A DNA stretch of 64,000 nt from Rhexocercosporidium sp. MPI-PUGE-AT-0058. Lineage: Eukaryota > Ascomycota > Leotiomycetes > Helotiales. The position numbers and the translations under genes were made by a program. This document shows positions 24,450 to 35,996 of the stretch, piece by piece. Below the pieces are notes generated by a model that made no database searches, was not told the origin of the DNA, and saw nothing but the letters and a program-made list of their open reading frames with translations. The stretch's first letter is position 1; every line of letters starts with the position of its first letter. The stretch covers positions 310,001 to 374,000 of the forward strand of contig JAGTJL010000028.1 of NCBI GenBank assembly GCA_020746875.1, written 5' to 3'.

Positions 24450-24928
24450 TAATTTAATTTTCCCAATTGCCCCGAGAGCAATGCGGCAAAGAACGCTATC
24501 TTATAAATGTCGTGCCACCCCCCCTCCAAAACGCCTTAATAATATTCTAGCGCAAACACCGCAAGTATATTCTCAAACCTAAGTATGTGACCCGTTTTGA
24601 GTTAGCCATTTGCCTATGATCTCTGGTATACATTGGTCCTACTCCGCCCCCCGCGTCTTTATGACTATAGCGAATGCACATCTATATGAACACAAAAGAA
24701 TCCAGCCTTGACGCACCTCTACTACTATGAATTGCGAAGTACAGTTCGGTGACTAGCTCTAGGCGGTATAGTGTTTAACTCCTTCGTAAAGTCTAGGTCA
24801 ACCAATTTTACTTTCTAGTCAGACTTTGTAATAGATGTCCCCTCTCTTTATCTAGCACTTTGTGACTAGTGTAGTTCGACAGGCCGACCCCTTTTCCTTG
24901 GCTTTTTAAATGCTTTTCCGTCGATCCT
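24450..24928. other. Spacer between pogo copy A and a DUF7924 relic
   Basis: Near-normal composition with no readable frame. It covers the 3' flank of the minus-strand relic that ends at 24929. Confidence 0.4.
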
Positions 24929-26335
24929 TTAAGACAGTGAAGTATCAGGGATAACGTCTCGCGAACCAACACGGCTTGATTGACTGTCAGCTTCCCCTAG
25001 TAAAGATACAACATCATAACTTAATTGGTCGGAGAAATAGTAGCTTTCTAACCCTTGTGAGAGTCCGGATTCCCCTGGCTCGGATTGCTCTAAGACCTCA
25101 AAATCCGGATCGAGCGGCAAGTTATTAATAACTAAATAGATTCTTTTTAAGTAAGTCGGCATCTATATGTCGTAAACATTCTTAGTGAATTTATATGCCG
25201 TCCATTTCTTTTTGCCGTCTAGTTCCGTGAAGCTGAACTTACGTATCGAATGGCGGTAAAAGGTGGTCTTTTTTCCGTCGAGCACAAGATAATGACCGTA
25301 GATTCTCACCGTCCAGTGATTATGCGAGATTGAGAAGGCGAGTATCTCCCGGTAAAACACCTTTTCGCGTTTTATAAGCCTGAAGAGTTCGATAATACCC
25401 CTTACGGCTATTGTTATGCTATGAGTATTTTGTCGGTCCGCAACATTAAGCGCCGTAGCGCCGCACTTGACCTCGCATATAAGAAACGGAAAGTATATAT
25501 AATATATACTTATAAAGAGAGACATTTCCGAGAAGTCACTAATATACGGCTGGATTTTTTTAAGCTGATCTTCGGTGAATGCAGTTTGCTTAAATCCAAC
25601 AGTATAGTCGGGTTGCGGACGAGGCTTGGTTAAAGCGATGGAATTGTCCCAGCCTTTGTTGACACTTTCGATCAAGGTTTTTAAACGTTTGGCGCCACGT
25701 ATGGCTAGAGACTGAGCGAAAGGAACGATTAGTTGAGCAATATCTTAAATAACCTTGGCCTCGTTCCTGTCTTATATCATTTCGCACGTCTCGTCAAAGA
25801 GATCATCTTAAAACAATAAATCCTCTAGAACTATTTGCTCAGCTTTAAGGAGGGTCCGGTAAACGATCTTGCTTATGTCCGCAATACCCAAATCCGATTT
25901 GCGCATAAAGCTACCCTTGGTCTCGAGCAGGATTTTATATTGCAGGCTTTAATACGGAGCACTTTTGGCTTCTCTCGGCTTTTGATCGCTAGGTATAGTA
26001 GAGCTAGGCGCGGCAGAGTCAGCTTCCGATTGTTTGCCGCGAAGAGATAAAGAAGATTTCTTCCTCGTAAGCAAATGATTTATGTTACTCTCCGATTCGA
26101 AGTATTCCTTAGGCCAACGAAGCTCCTTCCTCTAGTATTTAAGTGGGTTGATCTCCTCCCCGCTGTCACCGACGGCTGCGTTCTCGCCGATTGTGTTTTC
26201 GATAGGAGATTGTGAAGGGGACTTTTACGGTCGCTTTTAAGAGGGAGTGACACTAGAGGGGAGGGTGAGTTCGTCTTCTTGTGATCGTTTTCGTTTTCGA
26301 TCTTTATTTTGTGGAAACTTAACTTAAGTTAGCTT
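24929..26335 (-). pseudogene. DUF7924-family protein, copy 1 (nonsense-broken)
   Basis: A single minus-strand frame stays readable for about 1.4 kb. It has a basic, nuclear-signal-like start (KDRKRKRSQEDEL near 26290), then EINPLKY.RKELRWPKEYFE and a linker. The conserved core follows: IESVNKGWDNSI, RPQPDYTVGF, YFPFLICEVKCGA, ADRQNTHSI, FYREILAFSIS, VRIYGHY and KKTTFYRHSIRKF. It ends in an acidic, Ser-rich tail. I recognise this as the fungal DUF7924 family. The EVK motif with flanking acidic residues resembles a PD-(D/E)XK nuclease-like core, which is inference. At least six stops (for example 25161-25163, where the family has W) all fit CAA/CAG/TGG changed to TAA/TAG. Its function is unknown. 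Confidence 0.75.
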
Positions 26336-27405
26336 TATAGTATAGCAGGAGAAGAGTGGCATGCCTCTTTGCTAGGAGTTTTGCTAATTAGGGAGGGAAG
26401 CGAGTGTTTAGGTTCGGTGTTCCTGTCTTTAAATATAATTCGTTCTTGAGGGCATTATATTTCTTCTAGGCGTGCGCTGGTATGAGAAGATAACTGTAGT
26501 CGTTCCTTTTTAATACCTTGAGGCCGTTTCCCTATTAATGATTAGTCAAAGTACGTAATAATGGGGACGAATGGCTTACCTTAGTCTTTTGGCATTAAGG
26601 GTTGCCGCCTAACTTTTTGGATGTTTTATTTTACTTAACGCGGGGCTATATCGACTGGAAGGAGGAGAGGGAAGGAGTGGATTTATATTGTCGCTGGGTT
26701 TGAAACGGTCGAAGGTGGTCAGAAGGATTAGAGGATGTGGTGGGTGATATGCGCTAGTTTTTATAAGGAATTTGGATTCCTTACATTTGCGAATAGCATT
26801 GAGAAAGGGTAGGAAGCCGAGTAAGAGTGGGTCAGCGTTGGCGCTGGTGTTAGTCCTGGGAGTGCCGACTTACACATAGAGATAGGTTGGGAATCGCAGG
26901 GGAGACTGCGGCTTGAGACGTCATTTAGTAATTAAAGATTAATTAGGGAACCGGGCGGCATCTTCGCTTGTATGCCGCCGATACCGAGGAATAAGTAATA
27001 ATTAGTGTTTTAGGTGTGTAGCTATGATTCGCTGGCCGCAAGTGCGACCCGTTTATTAAAATAATACGGAGCCTCGGGTTCCGTCGATAAATCAGCTGAA
27101 GGTGATGGTCGCAGCCTAAGGCTAGAAAACCCACATGAGAAGGCTGAGGAAGTCACAAATCAAGTTAAGCCGCAGGACCTGGCGATATAACTTTTGATCA
27201 AATACATTTAATTAATCACCTAGTAAGAAGTGCTTTGGCAGTTGGGTAGTGTGTGTATCGGAGCGGTCACTTAAATTGGGTGAGTCACCCGCTACGTTTT
27301 GGTTGGCAAAGGGCTGGCAGTCATTGAGCTTACTCGTTCTCGGAGGGCTGCGCTTTGAAGCATCTCACTCACGGAAAGTAGCAGTTTTCGCCTTTAATTA
27401 AGAAG
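26336..27405. other. No gene recognised
   Basis: Only short overlapping frames on both strands, none with family motifs. GC content is moderate, so this is not the AT-rich type of decay. Confidence 0.4.
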
Positions 27406-28494
27406 TTAATATTTGAAACTATAGTGTAGCTCACGATAGGGAAGCTTCCATCTTAGAACTGCTAACGAACGGTACATACCCTTGTTGATTATCGACTCTA
27501 GAAAGCAATGGCGAAAATCAATATTGTCGGATAAATCAATAAGCGACATCCAAGACGCCACTTGCGAAGACTGAGACGTGAGCGAAGTAACATAAGCTTT
27601 TCGATCTTTTTGAAGAGTTGGGCTTAGGGGCATAACAAGCTCTTGGAGCTGAAGAAAGCGAGGAAAGCGACCAGCTAGTTAGACGGGAACCTTTAAAGCG
27701 TATCCCCAATCGATAATACTTTTACAGTTAGTAATATAAGCGTATCCAGGGTTACGCTTGCTTACCTAGTAACGTTGTGTTCAAAGTCAACTATTATGTT
27801 TAGCGGTGATAAATCGTTATGATTTATAGTGAATGGCGTGTCCTTTAGTTTGGGGTGAAGCATTATAGGGAGAAGGCTTTTTTGGTTATAACAGTCCCGC
27901 TTAGTTATAAAGGGGAGGTGGCCATTGCGAACTCGGCGGAACTTGTTATTTATTATTCTTAAGAAATACGCTGTGGCGCTTCCCCTTGCAATAAACGTAA
28001 GTATTTGCACTTAAAGGAAGGTGGCTGAATATATTATTTTCTTTGGTGCACTCGATGAGAGACATTTATATTTTAGCGACTTGACTAAGGATTTTATTTC
28101 GAACAGGCCTTGGTAAGTAGTTGGCAGTCTAGAAAAGGGGTGAGCCTTTAATCCACGATAATATTATGAACGGGTATTCAACTAAGTTTTCGAATGTGAA
28201 GCTGGATCTATGGTGTTTTAGGGCCTAGGGAAAGTCCGTCGCGCCAATCTCTTGAAGCACATTTTGTTCTCCTCGGAGAACGCTTATAATAGCGTTTTGG
28301 GAATCGCTTTGTACGTGGATTGGAATGCGTACAGACCAGCTTTCTCTGTCCGAAAAGTCGACCTTGAAGATGCGACACTTACTACCATCTATATACCGTT
28401 TATTCAAGACTAGGACTTCGCCGTCAAGTCGGAAAGCAAAGATAATGGCGGGTATGTTTTCCGGGTGGAAAGTTTGCATTAGGTTTGGTGACAT
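27406..28494 (-). pseudogene. Aminoglycoside-phosphotransferase-like kinase (broken)
   Basis: The minus-strand start is at 28494. The N-lobe reads RLDGEVLVLNKRYIDGSKC, SWSVRIPIHVQSD and ISVLRGEQNVLQEIGAT. The middle gives PFIILSWIKGSPL. The catalytic loop reads INHNDLSPLNIIVDFE, with the HxDxxxxN Brenner motif of the APH/choline-kinase fold. A 47-bp intron (27719-27765; donor GTAAGC, branch ACTAAC) joins NVT to IIDWGYA, whose Asp is the metal-binding residue; the splice keeps phase. The C-terminus continues with RFPRFLQLQELVMPLSPTL. Stops near 28215, 28125, 28070 and 27675 fit Q/W codons lost by C-to-T change. A second, donor-damaged intron may lie near 27990-28035. Such fungal proteins phosphorylate small molecules; the substrate here is unknown. 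Confidence 0.75.
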
Positions 28495-29217
28495 CGTGGA
28501 GCGTGAATAGCTCGGCGAACGGGAGAGAAGAGGGGTAATAGAAGTAGAGGGGAGGAGGGGTTATTTTTCGTTAGGCACTAACGGAACTAAATTACACCGT
28601 TTCGCTAAGCGAGTCAAAAAAGCAAAATCACTTGATTTTACTACTCACGGAGAGACCCACCAATAAAAGCATTCGAATAGTCAGCTAGCTCCTCTTTCTA
28701 TCGGCTTAGTAAATATTTACCTTTTAAATTGAGCAAATCAAAGAGCTTAATTACTCAAAAACAGCGAGTCCTAATTAACTCTGAAATCTTACTCATGACA
28801 AACTTCGCTTATAAATCACGTAATGCTACCTTAACTTCAGAGTCACAAAATCGTAAGCGAGAAATGATGACTATTCTTGTTCTTACGGAAATCCTTCTTA
28901 TTTGAATTATAATGAATGACTGTAGTTAAATGCTACAAGCCGAGCCACTTCCGTCTGCATATATTAATCTGATAACCATTCCTGTTCGTACTAAATCCGT
29001 CCTATTCTGTTATGAATGATTGTAGTTAAATCCTAAGAGCCGCCTCGAGTGAATGACATGGCAAATATTACTGAGTAACTATTCTAGCTATTATCTTCTT
29101 CCAGGGAAGCAGGAGCCTAAGCTGACTGCGTGATAATATAGGCGCTATGACTATGGGGGCTGTACGGTTATCGTAGGTGCATTTGTAACCTCGCTTCTTA
29201 AGTGGTGGGGAAAAGAA
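28495..29217. other. Spacer; no gene recognised
   Basis: No conserved frame. The short phrase GAATGA(C/T)TGTAGTTAAAT(G/C)CTA occurs twice (near 28913 and 29013), suggesting a small local duplication. Confidence 0.4.
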
Positions 29218-29820
29218 TTAAGTAGTGTCAATCCCCATTAAGCCTTTAAGATATTGTGTCGGAGATAAGTTAGTTGTTAATGTTAATTTAGTGGAAGGTT
29301 GACGTACATCTTTCGGCTTTAGGTTGATGTTGGCTAAGAACATAGTGATCTTATATGTGCCCTCAAAGTCATCTCCCGGGTACTCGCATAAGTCAAACAT
29401 CCCCGCGACATTCTTTTTATTAAGTAAGCGTTTAAACTTGGCTACAAACGCACGTTCCTTTTCTCCTATCTCAAATTTGTGCCCTTTAGAATATCTGAAC
29501 TCGTGTGACACTAATTCACTACTGGAGGAAAAGCTCTAAATTGTTGGTTGGGGTTTATTCATCCCCTCGCCAGGGCTAGCGTTCCAAGCGGTGGATGTGC
29601 CATTGTAATTGACTATTATCTGCCTAGGGAGGATATTGAAGTGGCGGTGCGGTATGGCCAACCCGAAGGTACGATTTATGCCGTTGGCGATGAAGAAGTC
29701 TTTGAAGACATTCTCGATAAGCTTTGGGCTATTTAACTTAAGAAAGTTGCCGCGCGTAGAGTTAAGATCCGGAAGGCTATGGAAATGGTCGTGGGAGTAA
29801 CTAGCGACAGCGGCAGCCAT
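29218..29820 (-). pseudogene. Unrecognised small protein, one nonsense break
   Basis: A frame of 201 codons from ATG 29820 to the stop at 29218, broken only by TAG at about 29535-29537. It begins MAAAVASYSHDHFHSLPDL, continues with VFKDFFIANGINRTFGLAI and HRHFNILPRQIIVNYNGTS, and after the stop reads EFRYSKGHKFEIGEKERAF and NVAGMFDLCEYPGDDFEG. The two halves are in the same frame, so this is one gene. No known domain, signal peptide or membrane segment. The single stop fits W or Q converted to TAG. Confidence 0.6.
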
Positions 29821-31015
29821 GATGGAAGAAGAAGAAGTTGTAGAGCGAAGATAATACCTGATTGAAGGTGGACTGGAGAGTGTAACTGATTAGAGATTGT
29901 ATCAGCGTGAAGATTAGGACTAAGGTGTTTAACGTCTTGTGGACTTTATATATTTTATTAGAGAGACCTTTTTAGGACAAGAACGTGGTGGTACCCCCTC
30001 TAGGGAGGCGAGACATTACGCAGGAGCCTCACCCAATCAGACTCTGTATTTACAGCGGAACCCTTTGAGAAGTCCCCAAAGCACTTTCTACCCCGCACCC
30101 ACTTTAAAATTTGGTGGAATGAATATGTATAAAAGGTTAGGCAGCAGCTAGAATAAGTTTGGAGGGCATCCTAGTGCTTGTGATTGCGGATAATATGCTG
30201 CATTTATGTATGCAGTCCGCCAGGAAAGGGTCGAGCCGTAGAGTTTAGTAGGCCGGGGCTGCACTGAAATACTACGTATAGCGTAATCGAGCGCCGCGTC
30301 CTTCTTAGATTGTAGATTGGGTTAGCGCTGGCCGCTAAAGGGGTACCAGAACCTGAGGGGTGCCAAGATTCGAGTGCAGCTCATGACTACTCGGCTCGGC
30401 CCTGCTTCCGCTAAGTCCGGAAGCCAGTGTTATATCACATTCATCGCATCCGAAAGAGGCCGTAGTAGGAGTAGGGTTTGATGGTGTGAAAGAAGGTTTA
30501 AGGACTAAGAAGAGGGGCCAGACTTTTGGTTAGCTCCCCGCCAATAGAATTTCGAGTTTATTGAAAAGCGGGGGTTTAGATCGAACCCCTCGTTTTTCCT
30601 TGGGCCGACTATATTATTCTCTGATTAGCTTCTATAGCGAATTATGCCGTAAATTATGACTCATCCCGCTAAAGGCTAACGAGGGCGCTTAGCAGAGAGA
30701 GATCCCGTGCCACGACAGTTACTAGTGCAGCAAAAACATCCTCATTGTGTCGCGACCGACTAAATTCCCAATCGATTGATTGGGTTTTGAATATAGTATT
30801 GCACCCGCTCAAAATCTTCCCATGTAAAGCAAGCACTTAATCGCCGTACGCGAGCAAATCAAATCGGCCGGCTAATTACCACGCCTTGGATGCGACACAC
30901 CCTGTTCCTGAAATTTGGGCCATTAGCCGGCCGACCCTTCTCACCTAGCATCAACCATTACCCCGCTAGACCCTCGCGACCCTTCTAAATAGTAAATCTT
31001 CGAGCCTGTCTTGAA
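29821..31015. other. Upstream region of DUF7924 copy 2, with a 13-bp dyad
   Basis: No gene recognised. It holds the inverted repeat at 30864-30934 and a short stretch at about 30300-30328 that resembles 40125-40153. A smaller dyad (CCCAATC GATT GATTGGG) lies near 30766-30783. Confidence 0.45.
30864..30934. promoter_or_regulatory. 13-bp perfect inverted repeat upstream of a start codon
   Basis: TCGGCCGGCTAAT (30864-30876) is the reverse complement of 30922-30934, with a 45-nt spacer. It ends 81 bp before the ATG at 31016. It may be a binding site in the promoter of the DUF7924 copy 2 gene or a cruciform. It is GC-rich in a decaying region. Confidence 0.4.
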
Positions 31016-34000
31016 ATGTCAGGCGTTTCCTCGATAGAATCGAGGCCACCTCGTCCGATACCGTATTATCTGCAATATAGCGCCACTCTTGATTAACTCG
31101 CCACCCCGCCTACACCGCCAGGTCTATTTATAACCCTTAGACTTCGCGTATATTATATCGCTATAGCGGTATAATTAATCCTAGGTTAGGCATATTAAAC
31201 TCGCGTAATTTAAGTGCAAAATAAGAGTATAAATAATATCTATTTTTGAAGTTATTTATTTATTACGCCTCTTAAATATTTGCTATATCCTCGTCCCTTT
31301 CTTTAGTCTCTTCTTCCGAGGAATCGAGCTCTGAATTAAAGTCAAAAGCACTCTCTATATCGTTCCTTATATTTATTATCACGTTACCTTAATTCTTTGC
31401 TTATATAGCCTCCTTCTTTTCCACCGAAATATACGTGCTTTAAATTATAATTATATTTCTATCTTCGTTAGCGTCGTCGTCGTCAGAAATAATAATCGAA
31501 ACAGGAAGTTGGTAATCGCCGACGGAGATATTTGGGAGGTCTCGAATCTTCAGTTTGTCGTCTTTAAAGCCGTTAAGATTAAGAGATAAACTAACGTTCC
31601 TAAAAGCCTCGATAATCGTATCTTTATGATCTCGGTGTATTTATAACCACGCCTCTTTAACTTATTAAGTTAATAATATACGCCGGTCTTATATTATATA
31701 CTCGTTATTATTTTATTTCTTTAAGTTCTTATTAATATAAATCTCTTCTTACTCCCGAATTAAAGCTTTCAAAAGAGCGTTAATAGCCACATCGAGCACC
31801 TGAATATAACTTATATAACCGCTAAGGATAAGCGACAAAGTGACGTTCAGCTTCTTAAATTCAGTACGAATAGCCTTATTTAGCTTCTCCTCCTTCAGTC
31901 GTTTCTCCTTCGCCGTTATAATCTCGTTTACAGGAACCTTTTTTCCGGTATATTTATAAGGGGCAAAAGCGTCGAGTACGAGGAGTCGAGGTTCGCGGTC
32001 TAAGAGAGGGTATTCGGAGGCATAAGAGTAATCTTATCTAATTTAATTAAGGAAATTCTAAGAGTTAGCGTATGCTTTATTATTCTAAATCACTTTAATT
32101 AAAAGATAATATTTATTTATTTTTAATTATCGATTTTTATTACCTTTTCTTAGTTTTCTTTTAAATATAAGAAAAGGTTTATACTAATTAACTCCATTTA
32201 TAAAAGCGATAATTTATAAAATAGCTTAACGTTTTTCCTAGCTTCCACGAGTTATCCTTAAAGTAATTATACGAGAACTTTTAGCGGCGAGAATACGGCT
32301 TCTCTAAAACTCAAAAGCGAGGGGTGTTTAGTTTATATTCGAGATCTTAAAGAGTTTATATCTTTTAATAATTAATACGGTAAAAAGATAAGGCTTCCTA
32401 TAATTAGAATTAAAGTTGATAATAATGTTTCGGCGGTTAAATTAAAGCCAATTAATAATAATGCTACGTAGTTCCTCGAGAGCTTTTTGAGCTCTTTTCG
32501 TTCCTGCTCGAAAGGAGATTCCTTAACGCTTCTTAAAGTTAATTAACTAGCTAATAGACTATCGAAAACTAAGGTATAGGTTTAAACCTCCTTCTCTGCG
32601 AATCACTCGCTTAAGGTAAAGCTCTTTATATATCTACTTCGCATTCCGAATTATTCATTTAGCTGAAATCAATCGACCTTTGAGTCGAGCCTCGTTAAAC
32701 CTTTCTTTTAGCTTTAACTCTATCTCTAGCTCCTTCACTTTGCCTTATAGCTTCTAGACACGGAATATTCCTTTCTTTTGCCGTAGAATATCGGGTTTTT
32801 TTTTAATTTATCCGCGAAAGGTAAAGCGTGAGATCTTGAGCTTTCGAGCCGCATACCGAACAGTAATTCGCTCGTCACTTTTATTTTTGAGCTTCTGGTA
32901 CGTGGACTCTTAGTATTTTAACGATGCTAACTTATATTCTCGACTATAAGCGTATCTCTGAAAAATGACATAATTATTATATATATCGTCGTCTACGCCG
33001 TCTAATTCCTCTTCGATTTCTTCCTCTACAATTAGTCGAGATGCCAACTCTTAATCTCTAGGCTCTCCGATACCTTTATTGTCGTTCTCGATTCGCTATT
33101 AAGCTAGCCTCTTTACGGTTTCCTACTCGTTTACTCCACTTATATACTTCCGGCCGAGTATACGTTGAGAGCGATTATTTGGTTTCGGGGGAGGCCCTTA
33201 GCGGGGTTGAGTAAGTAATTGAATAGCCCCTCGAAGATTTAAGGTTGCTTAACCTAGTGGCAGAGGACCGAGTGGAATGCGAGGAATAAAAGGCATAATA
33301 ACGAATAATTAAAAGTTCTTACAAAAAACGAGATAATATTAAAAAATAAATTAGAGTTGGCAAAGGAAGACATTTAAAAAGAGGGTATTTTAGTGTAGAT
33401 CTAATCTAAAATTATAATCTACAGCGCCAGTCTCGATTAAAGCGCCAGGTCCAAAAGTATCAAAATACTTCCGGAAAATTACGCCGCCATGGCGCTATAT
33501 TGCAGATAATACGGTACCTCCAAAGCGCTTATTCGCAGATTTCGATGAGCCTGACCCTTCCTCATCACGACCTGGCACGACGAAGCGATTCCGAATTGAG
33601 ACCGAGGAAGCAGAGTAGGAGGCCAAGGTATGTCAATATCCCCTTATACTGTCAACGATTAATAGAGAAGTTCGTGCAGACTGTACAGCAACAGCCAAAG
33701 CCTATCCCTCTGAAGCGTCCACACGCATCATTCCTGGAAGACTCTGTCGACCCGCTCCCTTCGAGTCCTGCTCCGAAAAGATACCGTCCTGAGTCTGTCG
33801 ATAGTTTTGTTACCTAGTGGGTCGAGTCTGCTTTAGGATTAGAATCCTACCGAGAAAGACACTGCCGGTCGGATACTCTTCTTGGTCACTTAAACGGCGA
33901 CATTATTCCCAGGAGACTTATAAAATCGGCGCCGAATATGGAGTACAAACGGGATGCTAATGGATTCGCTCTGCCACCGACACCTGCTTTTACTAGGTCA

Positions 34001-35038
34001 CGTTCGTACCGAGCAGATGCGGAGGACGACCTACGGGTGTCTTCGTACGCCTAATCAGTCACGCCATCGAATATCAGTAGTGCCTCCACTGGTTCAAGTC
34101 GAAAGAAGAGCCTTATTAAGGATCCCTACTACCGGGTTGCGAACTTGACTGCGAACAATATCTACATCCGCCCTTTTTACGAGGAATTTCCGGAAGACAT
34201 TGCCGGACTTATTGATCACGTACGTATGGACCGTGATTTACTAGGCCTATTATCAGACTAACTCAAATAGGATATTGATTTGTACGATCTTGAAATGGGG
34301 ACTGTAGAAGGCGACGTGGAAAAGTATTTCCATACTAACATTTTCCTTGATCCTAAATTATTAGATAGTCTTAAACGTAGCAATAGGTTGTCGATGGCTA
34401 AACATATTGTTCTTAATGTCGGATCCAAGCTCAAGGTTAGTAATCCAGTATCTAATATGCTTTATGGATATAACCGCCTTGGAGCATTTACGGACGGGCA
34501 GCAAGCTTAATTTAACTTTATGGGGACCGAGATGATAGCTAATAGTCAGAGCTTGAGCTATCCTTTCTTTGTCATTGAGGTTAAGGCCGATGGTCCTTCC
34601 GGGGCTGGGAGTTTGTGGGTGGCGACGAATTAATGTCTTAGGGCTTTTGCATCCTGTATCAAGATTATCGAACGTCTTAACCGTCAGCTAAGGCGATGTA
34701 ACAGCGATAAGGTCCAACCGATTGACAGTGCCGCATTCAGTATCGCTATGAACGCCACGGAAGCACGACTCTACATCTCATGGAAGTATAATGGGCTTAA
34801 ATATTACACGCGAAAGGTCGATAGTTTCTTGTTTCAGAAGTCCAACGATTACGTGGAGTTCCGCAAGTACGTCCGGAACATCATCGATTGGGGGAAAGAC
34901 CAGCGCCTAAAAGAGATTCAAGACTTATTGGACGGCCTCCTCGAGGAGAATAGGAAGACGGCCTCCCAGTTAGCCAAGTCCCGGCCGCCACCTTCGGATG
35001 ATTCCGCAAGTAACAGCAGTCAACGGCGGAGCAAATGA
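31016..35038 (+). pseudogene. DUF7924-family protein, copy 2, split by a pogo element
   Basis: Starts at ATG 31016 (MSGVSSIESRPPRP). Codon 15 contains the TA target of pogo copy B. Coding resumes at 33517 in the same frame (PPKRLFADFDEPDPSSSRPG). A probable short intron begins at 33628 (GTATGT). From 33668 one frame runs to 35038. Its conserved core includes AGLIDHVRMDRD, YGYNRLGAFTD, FFVIEVKADGPSGAGS, CIKIIERLN, TEARLYISWKYN, YYTRKVDSF and EFRKYVRNIIDW. Stops at 33815, 34052, 34259, 34268, 34508 and 34631 are all TAA/TAG at Q/W-like positions. The IEVK segment is the candidate nuclease-like motif (inference). It is clearly diverged from copy 1, so it is not a recent duplicate. Confidence 0.78.
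31061..33514 (-). mobile_element. pogo-type DNA transposon, copy B (2454 bp), inside a gene
   Basis: Reverse-complement copy of 21994-24447, identical in length, with the same terminal inverted repeats and TA at 31059-31060 and 33515-33516. Removing the element and one TA restores a continuous frame in the host gene, which confirms the boundaries. The transposase relic reads on the minus strand from about 33373 to 31260, again broken by TAA/TAG stops. Confidence 0.88.
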
Positions 35039-35761
35039 GTCATATTGGAAATTGGAAATATCACCTGGGCGGAAGATAAAGGGCAATCATCCTCAGCGCA
35101 GTAATAGCGAAGAGTGACTACGGGGCAATCCATCTTCCTTGCAACATCGTTGGGTCTTGCATCTGGAAGCTGCAGTGTAAGTTACTAATGCACATCATGG
35201 GTGGAATTAGACATTCTTCTCTATGGTAGGGTTTTTAATTCTGGTTAAAAGATGGAGAACCCTTCCAATATAAGATTCCAGATAATTCAGTTTCATTCTA
35301 ATGTTCTCAGTTCAGTTCTTATGTCCAAAGTGTCGTGCTTAACCAATAAAGCTCCAATCTATACAGTCTCTACGCTCAAATAATGCAGGACAGCCACCAC
35401 TTTCCCCTTCTATTTCCTTCTCCTGTTTTCATGAACAACCCAAACCGGAGGAACTCACGTAGTTATGGAGCGTTGTGAACGTTGCCAACGCTGCGTTGGA
35501 AACAACTAGGAGACCTTAGCGGTTCGAATGAATCGGCAAACAAGAAATCTTCATCAGCTGTCAACATTCCTGCGACCAACGCTAACACGCGGCGCTCGCG
35601 ATATGCACCAGTAATGCTCGTTGCTGCGGCTAAGTTATTTGGATCAGACGGGATACATTGCTATGCACGGTAAATGCCGAGTAATCGCCGCCCTCGTTGA
35701 TTGTAGAGATGCCTTGTTGAGGGAGTTGTTGCCCTTGAGACCAATGTGGCACGCTCTCCGT
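35039..35761. other. Spacer; no gene recognised
   Basis: Three-prime flank of DUF7924 copy 2. Only short frames without family motifs. Confidence 0.4.
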
Positions 35762-35763
35762 TA

Positions 35764-35994
35764 GGGAATTAGGTGGCCGATTTTGACAAGCGAGAACACT
35801 AAAATTCAAGGGGAATGACACTTTATTTACCAATATTTATTAAAATAAAAAGACAAAACAAATTTATAAACGACTTCGAAATTAGTGATACGATCCGAAA
35901 TATTTATTTTTTGACTCCTTAATTATTAAGTGTTATAATAATCATGGCTTGAATTGAAAGTGCATGAGTTGTCAAAATCGGCCACCTAATTCCC
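35764..35994. mobile_element. 231-bp MITE with 26-bp perfect TIRs
   Basis: The first 26 bp (35764-35789, beginning GGGAATTAGGTGGCCGAT) are an exact reverse complement of the last 26 (35969-35994). TA flanks both ends (35762-35763, 35995-35996), as in Tc1/mariner-derived MITEs. The interior is AT-rich and non-coding. The bases just outside (CCGT and AACGG) are also partly complementary, so either the TIR is slightly longer with one indel or the target was palindromic. The perfect arms mean the copy is young or escaped RIP, unlike its neighbours. Its autonomous partner is not in the window: the TIR is unlike that of the 2454-bp elements. Confidence 0.85.
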
Positions 35995-35996
35995 TA

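Noticed and set aside
30560..30590. GGGGTTCGATC on the minus strand, resembling a tRNA T-arm or SINE B-box
   Set aside because: The loop is 11 nt rather than 7 and no A-box lies at the right distance.
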